From an uncultured Flammeovirgaceae bacterium (GTDB lineage: Bacteria > Bacteroidota > Bacteroidia > Cytophagales > Cyclobacteriaceae): a stretch of 15,148 nt of DNA. Of this stretch, positions 7,536 through 15,125 are shown one piece after another. Each line of letters begins with the position of its first letter. Within the stretch, counting starts at the first letter, position 1. The notes under the pieces are model-generated. The model was not told the origin of the DNA and made no database searches. It saw only the letters and a program-made list of their open reading frames with translations. Where the stretch lies: assembly GCA_937138955.1 (NCBI GenBank), contig CAKZPJ010000005.1, positions 1-15,148 on the forward strand, written 5' to 3'. A program made the position numbers and the translations under genes.

Positions 7536-7865
7536 ACGTAAAAACTTAAGGTTAGATTAATTAAACAGTGTTGTAGTAGAGTTATGAATCACACTGCAAA
7601 ATTGCCAATTGTTTATTACTCTGTGAAGAACCTAATATTAATTAATTGTTAATAAAGTTGTATTGAAGTTATCGAATTGTTAAGGAGGTAAATGACCAAT
7701 CAACTGGATAACTATTCTGATAAGCAGACAGTTACTTCGTTCTTTTGATAATTAGTAAGAAATTAATTGTTAATCCCAGATCACCCCAAAATTTATCCAG
7801 GGCTGGCGCATGTCATTGGTTATTATCGCTTTTTGTTCGGACGTATTGCCATACACCCTTGGCTA
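7536..7865. promoter_or_regulatory. 330-bp AT-rich gap upstream of the lipoprotein gene, with duplicated operator-like dyad
   Basis: No convincing protein-coding gene is seen here. The 14-mer AATTAATTGTTAAT occurs exactly at 7640-7653 and again at 7761-7774. Each copy contains the dyad ATTAA-TTG-TTAAT, so it could bind a dimeric regulator. The copies lie 105-118 and 226-239 bases upstream of the lipoprotein start. On the minus strand CAATTTTG (7604-7597) matches the Bacteroidota -7 element TAnnTTTG except at its first base and would give a leader of about 55 bases. The matching upstream TTTG box is not evident, so that promoter is weakly supported. The part nearest moxR has no clear terminator. 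A short plus-strand ORF with a strong ribosome binding site is listed separately. Confidence 0.4.
7682..7748 (+). other. 18-codon micro-ORF with strong Shine-Dalgarno sequence (tentative)
   Basis: AAGGAGGT at 7682-7689 is followed after two bases by an ATG at 7692 and an 18-codon frame ending in TGA at 7746-7748. The peptide would be MTNQLDNYSDKQTVTSFF. It is polar, with no membrane segment and no family resemblance that I recognise. A near-perfect Shine-Dalgarno sequence is unusual here because the other genes lack one, but its spacing to the ATG is shorter than optimal. It lies between the two copies of the 14-mer dyad. It may be chance; it is recorded because of the site quality. Confidence 0.2.
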
Positions 7866-8855
7866 TTATTGATTAATCGGAACCTTCTGAAGGATAGTCT
7901 TAATGATATCGCTGGTCTTTACCCCGTCGGCTTCCGCTTCATAATTCAGTAAAATCCGGTGGTTGAAAACATCATTGGCTACTTCTTTAATATCTTCGGG
8001 TAGCACATAATCGCGTTGATCGAAAAAGGCAATAGCTTTCGCGGCAATATTTAGGTTAATACTAGCCCGGGGCGATACGCCAAACTGTATGTAGTTTGCT
8101 ATATCGGCCATATTATAGGCTTCTGGGTCACGGGTGGCAAATACTAGCTCTATAATGTATTTCTCTAACGATTCGGAAATACTTACGGCATTAATCTCGT
8201 TTCTTATGGAAAAAATGTCGTCTTTGGTTAGAATCGATTTTACTTCTCCGCTGAAGGATAGGTTGGCCATACGGCGCATTACTTCTAGCTCATTTTCTTT
8301 GGTAGGATAATCTACGTACACCTTCATCATAAAGCGGTCTACCTGGGCCTCCGGCAAAGGGTACGTTCCTTCCTGATCTACCGGATTTTGCGTAGCTAAT
8401 ACTAAGAAAGGGCGATCTAGTGGATAGGTGGTTTCGCCAATGGTTACCTGCTTCTCCTGCATCGCTTCTAGTAGGGCTGATTGTACCTTCGCGGGTGAAC
8501 GGTTCACTTCATCGGCTAGAATTAAATTAGCGAAAATAGGCCCCTTTTTTACCTCAAAATCGGAATTCTGCTGATTATAGATCATCGTTCCGATCAGGTC
8601 AGCCGGAAGTAAATCAGGGGTGAACTGAATTCGTTTAAAGTCTAAATGCAGAACCTGCGCCAAAGTATTGACTGTGAGTGTTTTAGCTAGTCCAGGAACT
8701 CCTTCTAAAAGAATATGTCCATTGGTAAACAGTCCTATCAATAGTCGATTGACCATATATTGTTGCCCAACTACTACTTTACCCACTTCGTGGAAAACTT
8801 GCTGAATTTTATCTCGATGTTGTTGTTTTACCGATTCATCGATTGCCTGATCCAT
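7866..8855 (-). CDS. MoxR-family AAA+ ATPase
   Basis: This 329-residue ATPase belongs to the MoxR group, chaperone-like AAA+ proteins that help mature or insert cofactors into partner complexes and often work with von Willebrand factor A proteins. Walker A is GVPGLAKT (52-59, Lys58), Walker B is LILADE (111-116, Asp115 and Glu116), and sensor 1 lies in LATQNP (Asn157). EGTYPLPEAQVDRF (162-175) is the MoxR signature, with Arg174 in the usual position. The remaining C-terminal part is the helical lid, including SPRASINL. Length is normal and there is no signal peptide, so it is cytoplasmic. Unusually, the expected DUF58 or VWA partner genes are absent: downstream is the lipoprotein and upstream, 108 bases away, is the DUF368 gene. 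It may be read through from that operon or have its own promoter in the AT-rich gap. Confidence 0.93.
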   Translation of the reverse strand: MDQAIDESVKQQHRDKIQQVFHEVGKVVVGQQYMVNRLLIGLFTNGHILLEGVPGLAKTLTVNTLAQVLHLDFKRIQFTPDLLPADLIGTMIYNQQNSDFEVKKGPIFANLILADEVNRSPAKVQSALLEAMQEKQVTIGETTYPLDRPFLVLATQNPVDQEGTYPLPEAQVDRFMMKVYVDYPTKENELEVMRRMANLSFSGEVKSILTKDDIFSIRNEINAVSISESLEKYIIELVFATRDPEAYNMADIANYIQFGVSPRASINLNIAAKAIAFFDQRDYVLPEDIKEVANDVFNHRILLNYEAEADGVKTSDIIKTILQKVPINQ

Positions 8856-8963
8856 AGGTGAAGATTGAAAATTACGAGTTATAAAACTAAAGATTATAAA
8901 TTACAAATTGAAAAATTACCGATAAGGTTGTAGATTTCAATATTTCGGTTCCCTTTTTCGTTT

Positions 8964-9908
8964 TCATTGTTCTGTTACTTTTTGCTGACGAGCTGCTACC
9001 AAATCAATAGCCAGCACTACGCCTGCTCCTAGTACCATAAAGAGTATGGCCTGCCCTAAATTCGGTGACTGCTCCATAACTTCTTCGTATACACCCGGTA
9101 GCACATTCTTAGTAAGAAAGGGTATTTCCTCGCCACTGCTATTCGTACGGGTTGATACAACCTCTTTCCAAGGCCAAATTTTATTTAATGACCCGATCAT
9201 AAAGCCAGCCAAAAGAGCAATAGCGGTATTATAGTATCGGTCTAACAACCATGATATAAGGCGGGCAAAGCTTAGTAAACCCACCACACAACCTGCAGCA
9301 AATGTAGCAATGATCAGCAAGTTTCGCTCATTCAAAGCTCCTAGTATGTATTCGTACTTACCTAAAATCAGCAAAATGAAGCTTCCCGAAATACCAGGTA
9401 AAATCATAGCACAAATAGCGATTGATCCCGATAAGAAAATAAACCAAAGATCGGTAGGGGTTTGCGCGGGTGTAATTATCGTAACGGCGTAGGCAATGGC
9501 AATTCCAGCCAACCCCACTAGAATAACTCTTCCCTTCCATTGGGTAATTTCCTTGGCTACTACGTACGCTGCCGCAATGACTAAACCGAAAAAAAACGAC
9601 CAAAGCTGGATAGGATACGTATCTAGCAGATAATGGAGAACTTTGGCTAAAGTTAGAAGACTGGTTGCAATACCAGCAAAGAGCACTGCTAAAAAAGTAC
9701 CATCTATATGTTCCCAAAGCTCTTTCCAACGAAACTTCAGTGCATATTGTAACGCCTCGCCATCGAATGAACTAATTGCGTCTAATAACCGCTCGTAAAT
9801 TCCCGTAATAAACGCTAAAGTACCCCCCGAAACTCCCGGAACTACATCGGCCCCACCCATTGCCATTCCTTTGAGGAACAGTTGACCGTACATTTTCAAG
9901 TAATTCAT
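8964..9908 (-). CDS. DUF368 membrane protein, probable undecaprenyl-phosphate translocase (PopT-type)
   Basis: This 314-residue polytopic inner-membrane protein carries the DUF368 hallmark GGADVVPGVSGGT at residues 18-30. A related motif, MILPGISGSF, recurs at 168-177, so each half carries a PG-x-SG element, as expected for an inverted-repeat transporter. About eight hydrophobic segments follow one another (for example 72-89, 101-118, 128-146, 155-170, 200-220, 228-243, 285-305). DUF368 proteins (PopT in Vibrio cholerae) have been shown to recycle undecaprenyl phosphate across the cytoplasmic membrane, which serves peptidoglycan and surface-glycan synthesis. The assignment here is by family. 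The start codon overlaps the stop of comA in ATGA (9905-9908), so translation is probably coupled. A hydrophilic insert lies at about 248-283. Confidence 0.9.
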   Translation of the reverse strand: MNYLKMYGQLFLKGMAMGGADVVPGVSGGTLAFITGIYERLLDAISSFDGEALQYALKFRWKELWEHIDGTFLAVLFAGIATSLLTLAKVLHYLLDTYPIQLWSFFFGLVIAAAYVVAKEITQWKGRVILVGLAGIAIAYAVTIITPAQTPTDLWFIFLSGSIAICAMILPGISGSFILLILGKYEYILGALNERNLLIIATFAAGCVVGLLSFARLISWLLDRYYNTAIALLAGFMIGSLNKIWPWKEVVSTRTNSSGEEIPFLTKNVLPGVYEEVMEQSPNLGQAILFMVLGAGVVLAIDLVAARQQKVTEQ

Positions 9909-10684
9909 CTAGAAGTTTGCTCGTTCTGCCCCAAGAAGTGGGTAAAAGTATCACCTCGCAATCCAATTCGGATAGTTTCTAAAGGAATAATTTCATTAGG
10001 GGCAATATTGCCTAGATTAACATTTGATCCTAATAACTTAATAAACCACACCTGCTGCTCTTTGACGGGTGCTTCCCATATAATATGTTCAAACGGTATC
10101 TGGGTTAATATCTCCTCTACTAATCCCGAACGTACTTCGCCACTGGATCGGAATAACCCAACATTTCCCCCTTCTCGAGCTTCGCCAATTACTTTCCAAG
10201 CTCCAGCATCTAGCTCAGCCTGCATTAATTCAATCCATTTGTAGGGGGGCATAATCTTGGCAGCATCTTTAGAACCTACCTCCGAAAGTACCGTCACTTG
10301 CCCCGATAGCCGCCGAATGTAGTCTAACTTTTCGTTGTGGTCAAGTTCAATTGATCCGTCGGATACTTCCGCAAAAGACAACCCGTATTTATCTAGGATT
10401 CGCCGATAATCATCAAACTGATGGCGGACAACAAAAGCCTCAAATAAGGTTCCTCCAAAGTAAACCGGAATTTTAGCCCGGTGATATACTGCTATTTTTT
10501 CTTCAAGGCGAGGCGTAACAAATGAGGTAGCCCAGCCTAACTTAACTACATCTACATAATCGCCGGCTACACTAATAAAGTCTTCTACTTCCCGCAGGCT
10601 CAAACCCTTGTCCATTGCCATAGTATAGCCAGACACCCGAGGCTTTTCGGTTCGCTCGGGAATATTCTTAAGCGTATAATTCAT
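9905..10684 (-). CDS. comA: phosphosulfolactate synthase (ComA family)
   Basis: Family members add sulfite to phosphoenolpyruvate to form (2R)-phospho-3-sulfolactate. This is the first step of coenzyme M synthesis in methanogens and of sulfolactate formation in some bacteria. The 259-residue protein has the TIM-barrel motifs of the family: YVDVVKLGWAT (43-53, Lys48), IPVYFGGTLFE (72-82), FAEVSDGSIEL (104-114), VLSEVGSKD (132-140) and VIGEAREGGNVGLF (165-178). Length is typical and there is no signal peptide. It begins on the base after the stop of the TPR gene and overlaps the DUF368 gene by 4 bases, so it is the middle gene of an operon. No other coenzyme M or sulfolactate gene (comB, comC, comDE) is in the window. 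In this phylum the product might feed sulfonolipid (capnine) precursors such as cysteate; that is inference. Distant plant homologues (HSA32) have a different role, so the reaction here is not certain. Confidence 0.88.
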   Translation of the reverse strand: MNYTLKNIPERTEKPRVSGYTMAMDKGLSLREVEDFISVAGDYVDVVKLGWATSFVTPRLEEKIAVYHRAKIPVYFGGTLFEAFVVRHQFDDYRRILDKYGLSFAEVSDGSIELDHNEKLDYIRRLSGQVTVLSEVGSKDAAKIMPPYKWIELMQAELDAGAWKVIGEAREGGNVGLFRSSGEVRSGLVEEILTQIPFEHIIWEAPVKEQQVWFIKLLGSNVNLGNIAPNEIIPLETIRIGLRGDTFTHFLGQNEQTSR

Positions 10685-12082
10685 CTAGTTTCGGTATTGG
10701 TCGATAATTTTAAAGAGTGCTTTTTGAGTTTCTAACTTTGGGAAAAAATCGTATAAGATTTCGTGTTTATCAAAATCCAAAGTTAAAGCATTTTCTAAAT
10801 AAATAAACGCATCTTTATATTGACCATCCGAAATAAGGTAAGCAGTAGCATAATAAAGTAAGTCTGGGCTGTCAGGTAGTTCTTCCAAGGCGCTCATTGT
10901 TACCGATACCGCCATCTCAAAATTACTATTCTCAAAATACAGATAAGACCAGCCTTGCCATATTTCCAGACAAAGTGGGTTAAGCAGAGTAGCTTCTTCA
11001 AAGGCTTCGCTGCTAGAAGCAATATTGCCTAATTTACGCTCAGCTTCGGCCAATATGTACCAGTACAGGTAGTTAGCATCGTTGAGCCGAAGAGCTTTTC
11101 GTAGTGCGTAGGTAGCTTCCATCCAACGCTCTTGCTGGTGCAGACAAGCACCGAAGCCAAACCAAGCTTCGTCGTATTCTTCATCGAGCTTAGTAGCTTT
11201 AGAATACATGCGCATAGCCCGATTATATGATTCTAACTTCTCAAGAGCAGCTCCCATACAACAGTAGGTTTCCGCATTACCTCCTTCAACATCATGCGTT
11301 TTGCGATAGGCATCGTATGCCTTTTTGTACTGCTTGAGATTCATATAGGTATTACCCATATTAAAATGAGCTGACCCAAACGTATCGTCGATCAAAATAG
11401 CGTACTCGTAGGCCTGAATGGCCTTATCAAAACGCTCTAATTTATTGTAAACGATACCTAAGTTATACCAAGCCTGTACAGAATAAGGGTCTCTATCGAT
11501 GAATTGCTGGTAGTAAGAGAGGCTATCTTCCAATTCACCCGTCATATCCAAACAGTAGGCCAATTCGTACATGGCATCTTCGTGATGCAGATTCCACTGG
11601 AGAGCCAACTTGTAGTATTTAGCAGCTTGCCGATAATCAGCCATGTGCTGAAATGCCATCCCGATCTGATAGTATATTTCGTCTTTTTCTTCGCTTAGCC
11701 CAACCAACCGTTTTAGTTCATCAACCGAACCTTGGTAGTTTCCCATCCAAGATAGGATGTTGCTACGCAGCATTAGAATATCGTAATCGTTGGGCTGCAG
11801 ATTGGCAGCCCGGTCTAATTCAGTCAGAGCCTCTTCGTAGCGTTCTAAATGACTCAGCGTTTGAGCTTTATTAAATAGTAGTTCAGCCGAGTAAGGGTAC
11901 TGAGCAATTCCTAGATTACAGGTTTTTAGTGCTTTTTTATATTTTTCTTCATCTAAATAGTCTTCAATAACATCAACGTACACGTTTAAGTCCAGAAAGT
12001 GAGCATCATTATTTTTAAGTTGGTTCTCGAACCATCGTATTAAGTTATGCCCATCTTCGCGATTTCTGAATTGATCGCTCAT
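10685..12082 (-). CDS. tetratricopeptide-repeat protein, first gene of the comA-DUF368 operon
   Basis: This 465-residue soluble protein consists almost wholly of about 11-12 TPR units, from roughly residue 33 to 445. Typical 34-residue spacing and TPR consensus positions are seen in AELLFNKAQTLSHLERYEEALTEL-like, AWYNLGIVYNKLERFDKAI-like and AHFNMGNTYMNLKQYKKA-like segments. The start is MSDQFRNRED with no signal peptide or membrane helix, so it is cytoplasmic and should be a protein-interaction scaffold. The protein is acidic overall. It ends in TAG immediately before the ATG of comA, with no spacer, which points to coupled expression. The upstream gap to the SDR gene is 119 bases and should hold the operon promoter, but no clear Bacteroidota promoter match was found there. 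The partner is unknown. Confidence 0.92.
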   Translation of the reverse strand: MSDQFRNREDGHNLIRWFENQLKNNDAHFLDLNVYVDVIEDYLDEEKYKKALKTCNLGIAQYPYSAELLFNKAQTLSHLERYEEALTELDRAANLQPNDYDILMLRSNILSWMGNYQGSVDELKRLVGLSEEKDEIYYQIGMAFQHMADYRQAAKYYKLALQWNLHHEDAMYELAYCLDMTGELEDSLSYYQQFIDRDPYSVQAWYNLGIVYNKLERFDKAIQAYEYAILIDDTFGSAHFNMGNTYMNLKQYKKAYDAYRKTHDVEGGNAETYCCMGAALEKLESYNRAMRMYSKATKLDEEYDEAWFGFGACLHQQERWMEATYALRKALRLNDANYLYWYILAEAERKLGNIASSSEAFEEATLLNPLCLEIWQGWSYLYFENSNFEMAVSVTMSALEELPDSPDLLYYATAYLISDGQYKDAFIYLENALTLDFDKHEILYDFFPKLETQKALFKIIDQYRN

Positions 12083-12175
12083 ATTGTTTAGAGATTAAAA
12101 ATCGTCCATTACTCCATAGAAAAACTAAGGGTATATTGTTTACGGATAGGGTTAAATATAGAAAATACCCTACGT

Positions 12176-12198
12176 ACGACCAACTATTTGTAGGTCGT
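12176..12198 (-). terminator. weak hairpin after the SDR gene, possible terminator
   Basis: ACGACC (12176-12181) pairs with GGTCGT (12193-12198), and inside it two further pairs form beyond one mismatch. It begins four bases after the SDR stop codon in the minus direction. The following minus-strand sequence has only a short TTTT some bases later and no direct T-tract, so termination would be weak. It could equally be a leader structure of the TPR operon. Confidence 0.3.
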
Positions 12199-12201
12199 TA
12201 T

Positions 12202-13206
12202 CTACTGGGGTAATTTTAGATAAGTTTTTTCTTCTTTTTTAATTAATTCTTCGCAACACCACTGAATTGTTTCGTTTAATGATCGAAATTTCATGTCCAA
12301 GGTTTTCCGAATTTTTTCGTTATTGTAGGTATGGCTGTTGCGGGCTACCTGTGCCAGTTCGTCGGTAACTAACGGTTTCTGCTGAGTGAGTAGTGTGCGT
12401 ATCCGATCCAGCTTGCTTATTCCTTTTATAACTGAAGCATTGATCTTGATATTTGGCGGACGTTTATTAAAGAATTTGGCAATAGTTTCAAATAGCTGTT
12501 GGTAGGATATGCTTCCGGCACTCACAATCAATCGCTCACTGGTTAGTTCGCGGTTAATTGCTCTCACTGCTACCTCGGCAACATCTCGAACATCTACGTA
12601 GTTCACTATTCCGGCGGTATAAAACCGCTTTTCATCCCAGACATACTTAAATACCTGCGTGCTACTTTTATCTAGGCTACCTGGTCCTAATACTAATGAG
12701 GGATTTAGTACTACTGCGGGTAGTCCTTCGGCTATAGCCCGCCATACTTCTACTTCAGCTAACCACTTGCTACGAGCGTAGCCGGTTAGATTATCATCTG
12801 GCGTAATTGTATGAGTCTCGTCTACTAATTCATCGGTCACTTTTTTTCCTACTGCCGCTACCGAACTCATATGTAAGAAATGAGTAACATTTTGCTTGAG
12901 TGATACATTTATGATGTTAGATGTTCCCTCCACATTTATTTTTTGCATGAGTGCTTCATGTCGACTGTCATATGAAATAAAAGCAGCGCTATGTATCACG
13001 CCACTTATACCTTGCATATTCTTTTCCAAATTAACAATATCCAGTAAGTCTCCCTCTACCCACTCAATCTTATCATGGATGTCTGCTACCAGGCTCATAT
13101 CGCTGGTATCACGCCGTAAACCTCTTAATGAATAACCCGCCTGTAACATAGCTCGGCAAATAAAGCTGCCTATCAATCCGGTGGCTCCGGTAACCAAATA
13201 CATCAT
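12202..13206 (-). CDS. NAD(P)-dependent epimerase/reductase, extended SDR (dihydroflavonol reductase-like)
   Basis: The 334-residue enzyme has an N-terminal Rossmann fold with TGATGLIG (residues 6-13), the TGxxGxxG nucleotide motif of extended SDRs. Arg31 and Arg32 after the second strand suggest a preference for NADP(H). EGDLLD (51-56) binds the adenine side. MSSVAAVG (113-120) supplies the catalytic serine and YARSK (143-147) the Tyr143/Lys147 pair. NPSLVLGPG (168-176) is another family element, resembling dihydroflavonol-4-reductase and nucleoside-sugar epimerase relatives. All catalytic residues are present. The substrate is open: a sugar nucleotide, a beta-hydroxysteroid-like compound or an aldehyde. 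Two ATGs in a row (13206 and 13203) are possible starts. It is divergent from the ABC exporter gene with 108 bases between them, and 119 bases from the TPR operon downstream. Confidence 0.9.
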   Translation of the reverse strand: MMYLVTGATGLIGSFICRAMLQAGYSLRGLRRDTSDMSLVADIHDKIEWVEGDLLDIVNLEKNMQGISGVIHSAAFISYDSRHEALMQKINVEGTSNIINVSLKQNVTHFLHMSSVAAVGKKVTDELVDETHTITPDDNLTGYARSKWLAEVEVWRAIAEGLPAVVLNPSLVLGPGSLDKSSTQVFKYVWDEKRFYTAGIVNYVDVRDVAEVAVRAINRELTSERLIVSAGSISYQQLFETIAKFFNKRPPNIKINASVIKGISKLDRIRTLLTQQKPLVTDELAQVARNSHTYNNEKIRKTLDMKFRSLNETIQWCCEELIKKEEKTYLKLPQ

Positions 13207-13314
13207 ATTTAGATTTAAGTATAGTAGACTACTGAAAAAGGCCCCACACGCTTGTTCAGTCTTTTACAATTTGAGCATTACGAATCCGTCCTAGACATAG
13301 AATAACAATCTTAT
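13207..13314. promoter_or_regulatory. divergent promoter region between the SDR and ABC exporter genes
   Basis: These 108 bases separate two start codons that point away from each other, so promoters for both genes must lie here or inside the flanking genes. AGTAG-A-CTACT at 13223-13233 is a perfect short dyad just upstream of the SDR start and could be an operator. TTTG at 13270-13273 could be part of an upstream box for the exporter, but the TAGACATA about 18 bases later matches TAnnTTTG poorly. The call rests mainly on gene layout. Confidence 0.45.
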
Positions 13315-15090
13315 ATGAAAAAAATTAACTTTCTAAACAAAGATCAGTTCAAACGCCTAACTGGAATATACCGCTTCATTCTTCCGTACAAATGGCAGTT
13401 TACGGTAGGTATGATCGGATTAGTTTTTTCCAGTTTAACCCTTCTTAGCTTTCCGCTTATTTCCGGCGAGTTACTTGACGTAGCGTCCGGCAACGAATCG
13501 TGGTTGTCCAATAATCTCAATATAATTGCACTCTGCTTGCTTGCAGTATTTTTCGTGCAAAGTATATTTTCATTTATTAGAGTCTACTTTTTTGCAAAGG
13601 TAAACGAAAATTCTTCTGCCGATATACGAACTACTCTTTACCAAAAGCTTATTACACTTCCTATCAGCTTTTACGATAAACATCGCACTGGAGAGTTAAT
13701 TAGCCGTATCACTTCTGATATTTCTCTACTTCAGAATACTTTTTCCGTAACGCTAGCTGAATTTCTTCGGCAGATAGCCACTTTGCTTATTGGTACTATT
13801 GTTATTGTATCTATGGCTCCCAGCCTTACTGGTTTTATGTTCGCTACATTTCCATTTCTGATTGTAGCCGCAATAGTATTCGGACGTTATATCCGCCGAC
13901 TTACTAAGAAAACGCAAGATCAACTGGCAGAAAGTAGCGTTATTGTAGAAGAAACGTTACAGGCTATTCGAGCAGTTAAAGCTTTTACGAGTGAGTTTCG
14001 CGAAATAGTTCGCTATCGAACTTCTATTGATCAAGTAGTATCTACTGCCCTGAAAGCGGCCTTATTTCGTGGCTTGTTTGTTGCGTTTATTATTTTCGTT
14101 TTGTTTGGCGGTATCGTAGCAGTACTTTGGTACGGTGCTACACTTGTTCAACAGGGTACTATTACTATTGGCGATTTAGTATCTTTTATCATGTATACCA
14201 CACTTATTGGTGGTTCTATTGCAGGTCTTGGCGATTTATACGGACAAATTCAAAAGGCAGTAGGTGCTTCAGAGCGTATTTTAGATATTTTAGATGAGCA
14301 ATCTGAATCAATAAGTTTATCCCCATCTCATCCTGAGTCTCTTACTCGAGCTATTCAGGGAAGTATTCGCCTCGATAATATTTCTTTTTCTTATCCTTCC
14401 CGACCAGATATTATGGTCTTGAATGATATTTCGTTTTCGGTGCAGGCGGGAGAGAAAATTGCACTTGTTGGCCATAGTGGTGCCGGAAAATCTACACTGG
14501 CTCAACTTATACTGAGATACTACTCTGCTGGTAATGGAACAATTACTATTGATAATACCGCTGTAGATGCCTATGACCTTTCTACTTTGCGAATGAACAT
14601 AGGGTTGGTTCCTCAAGAAGTAATATTATTCGGTGGAAGTATAGAGGAAAATATTCGTTACGGAAGAGAGAAAGCAACCTTTCAGCAAATAAAAGAAGCA
14701 GCTTATCAGGCTAATGCGCTAGATTTTATCAACTCTTTTCCCGAAGGTTTCTCAACTATTGTAGGTGAAAGAGGGATTCAGTTATCAGGCGGGCAACGAC
14801 AAAGAATAGCTATTGCTCGGGCTATTTTAAAAGACCCAGCTATTTTGATTTTGGATGAAGCTACTAGTTCACTAGATGCTGAGTCGGAGCACCTAGTTCA
14901 GAGTGCTTTAGAAAACCTTATGGAGCACCGAACTACAATTATAATTGCACATCGATTAGCCACTATCCGTAAAGTAGACCGCATTTATATGCTAAAAGAA
15001 GGGCAAATTATTGAAAGGGGTACACACGAAGAGCTATATGAACTTGACCAGAGTTATCGCAGCCTTATCCAATTGCAGATGTTAGGCTGA
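13315..15090 (+). CDS. ABC exporter half-transporter (MsbA/BmrA-like, fused membrane and ATPase domains)
   Basis: This 591-residue half-transporter should act as a dimer in the inner membrane, exporting a lipid, drug or peptide with ATP. A type I exporter membrane domain covers about residues 20-320, with hydrophobic segments near 29-50, 70-92, 152-167, 172-190, 252-273 and 282-302. The coupling region FYDKHRTGELISRITSD (119-135) is typical. The ATPase domain follows with A-loop Tyr360, Walker A GHSGAGKST (386-394), Q-loop Gln434, signature LSGGQ (490-494), Walker B LILDE (511-515, catalytic Glu515), D-loop SSLD (518-521) and H-loop His546. All are intact. It lacks the N-terminal peptidase domain of bacteriocin exporters. 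No adaptor protein gene is beside it. Substrate cannot be inferred from sequence. It reads away from the SDR gene and ends just before a hairpin. Confidence 0.95.
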   Translation: MKKINFLNKDQFKRLTGIYRFILPYKWQFTVGMIGLVFSSLTLLSFPLISGELLDVASGNESWLSNNLNIIALCLLAVFFVQSIFSFIRVYFFAKVNENSSADIRTTLYQKLITLPISFYDKHRTGELISRITSDISLLQNTFSVTLAEFLRQIATLLIGTIVIVSMAPSLTGFMFATFPFLIVAAIVFGRYIRRLTKKTQDQLAESSVIVEETLQAIRAVKAFTSEFREIVRYRTSIDQVVSTALKAALFRGLFVAFIIFVLFGGIVAVLWYGATLVQQGTITIGDLVSFIMYTTLIGGSIAGLGDLYGQIQKAVGASERILDILDEQSESISLSPSHPESLTRAIQGSIRLDNISFSYPSRPDIMVLNDISFSVQAGEKIALVGHSGAGKSTLAQLILRYYSAGNGTITIDNTAVDAYDLSTLRMNIGLVPQEVILFGGSIEENIRYGREKATFQQIKEAAYQANALDFINSFPEGFSTIVGERGIQLSGGQRQRIAIARAILKDPAILILDEATSSLDAESEHLVQSALENLMEHRTTIIIAHRLATIRKVDRIYMLKEGQIIERGTHEELYELDQSYRSLIQLQMLG

Positions 15091-15099
15091 AATAAAAAC

Positions 15100-15125
15100 C
15101 CCCCATCTCTTTTCAGGGATGGGGG
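15100..15125. terminator. GC-rich terminator hairpin after the ABC exporter gene
   Basis: An 11-bp stem (15100-15110 with 15115-15125) closes a TTTC loop 9 bases after the exporter stop. As plus-strand RNA every position pairs, counting one U-G. No T-tract follows on the plus strand. On the minus strand the stem has one A-C mismatch but runs into GTTTTTATTT. It probably ends exporter transcription and may also serve a convergent gene beyond the window. Confidence 0.7.

Noticed and set aside
7767..7952. 61-residue plus-strand frame starting at TTG
   Set aside because: It overlaps the 3' end of moxR antisense, uses a weak start and shows no domain, so it is probably chance.
9358..9729. 123-residue minus-strand frame
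   Set aside because: It is a shifted frame within the DUF368 gene, whose own frame has the family motifs. It is not evidence of a frameshift because the DUF368 frame is continuous.
9882..10244. 120-residue plus-strand frame over the comA/DUF368 junction
   Set aside because: It is antisense to two well-supported genes and has no family features.
14317..14616. 99-residue minus-strand frame
   Set aside because: It is antisense to the ATPase domain of the exporter, which has every expected motif.
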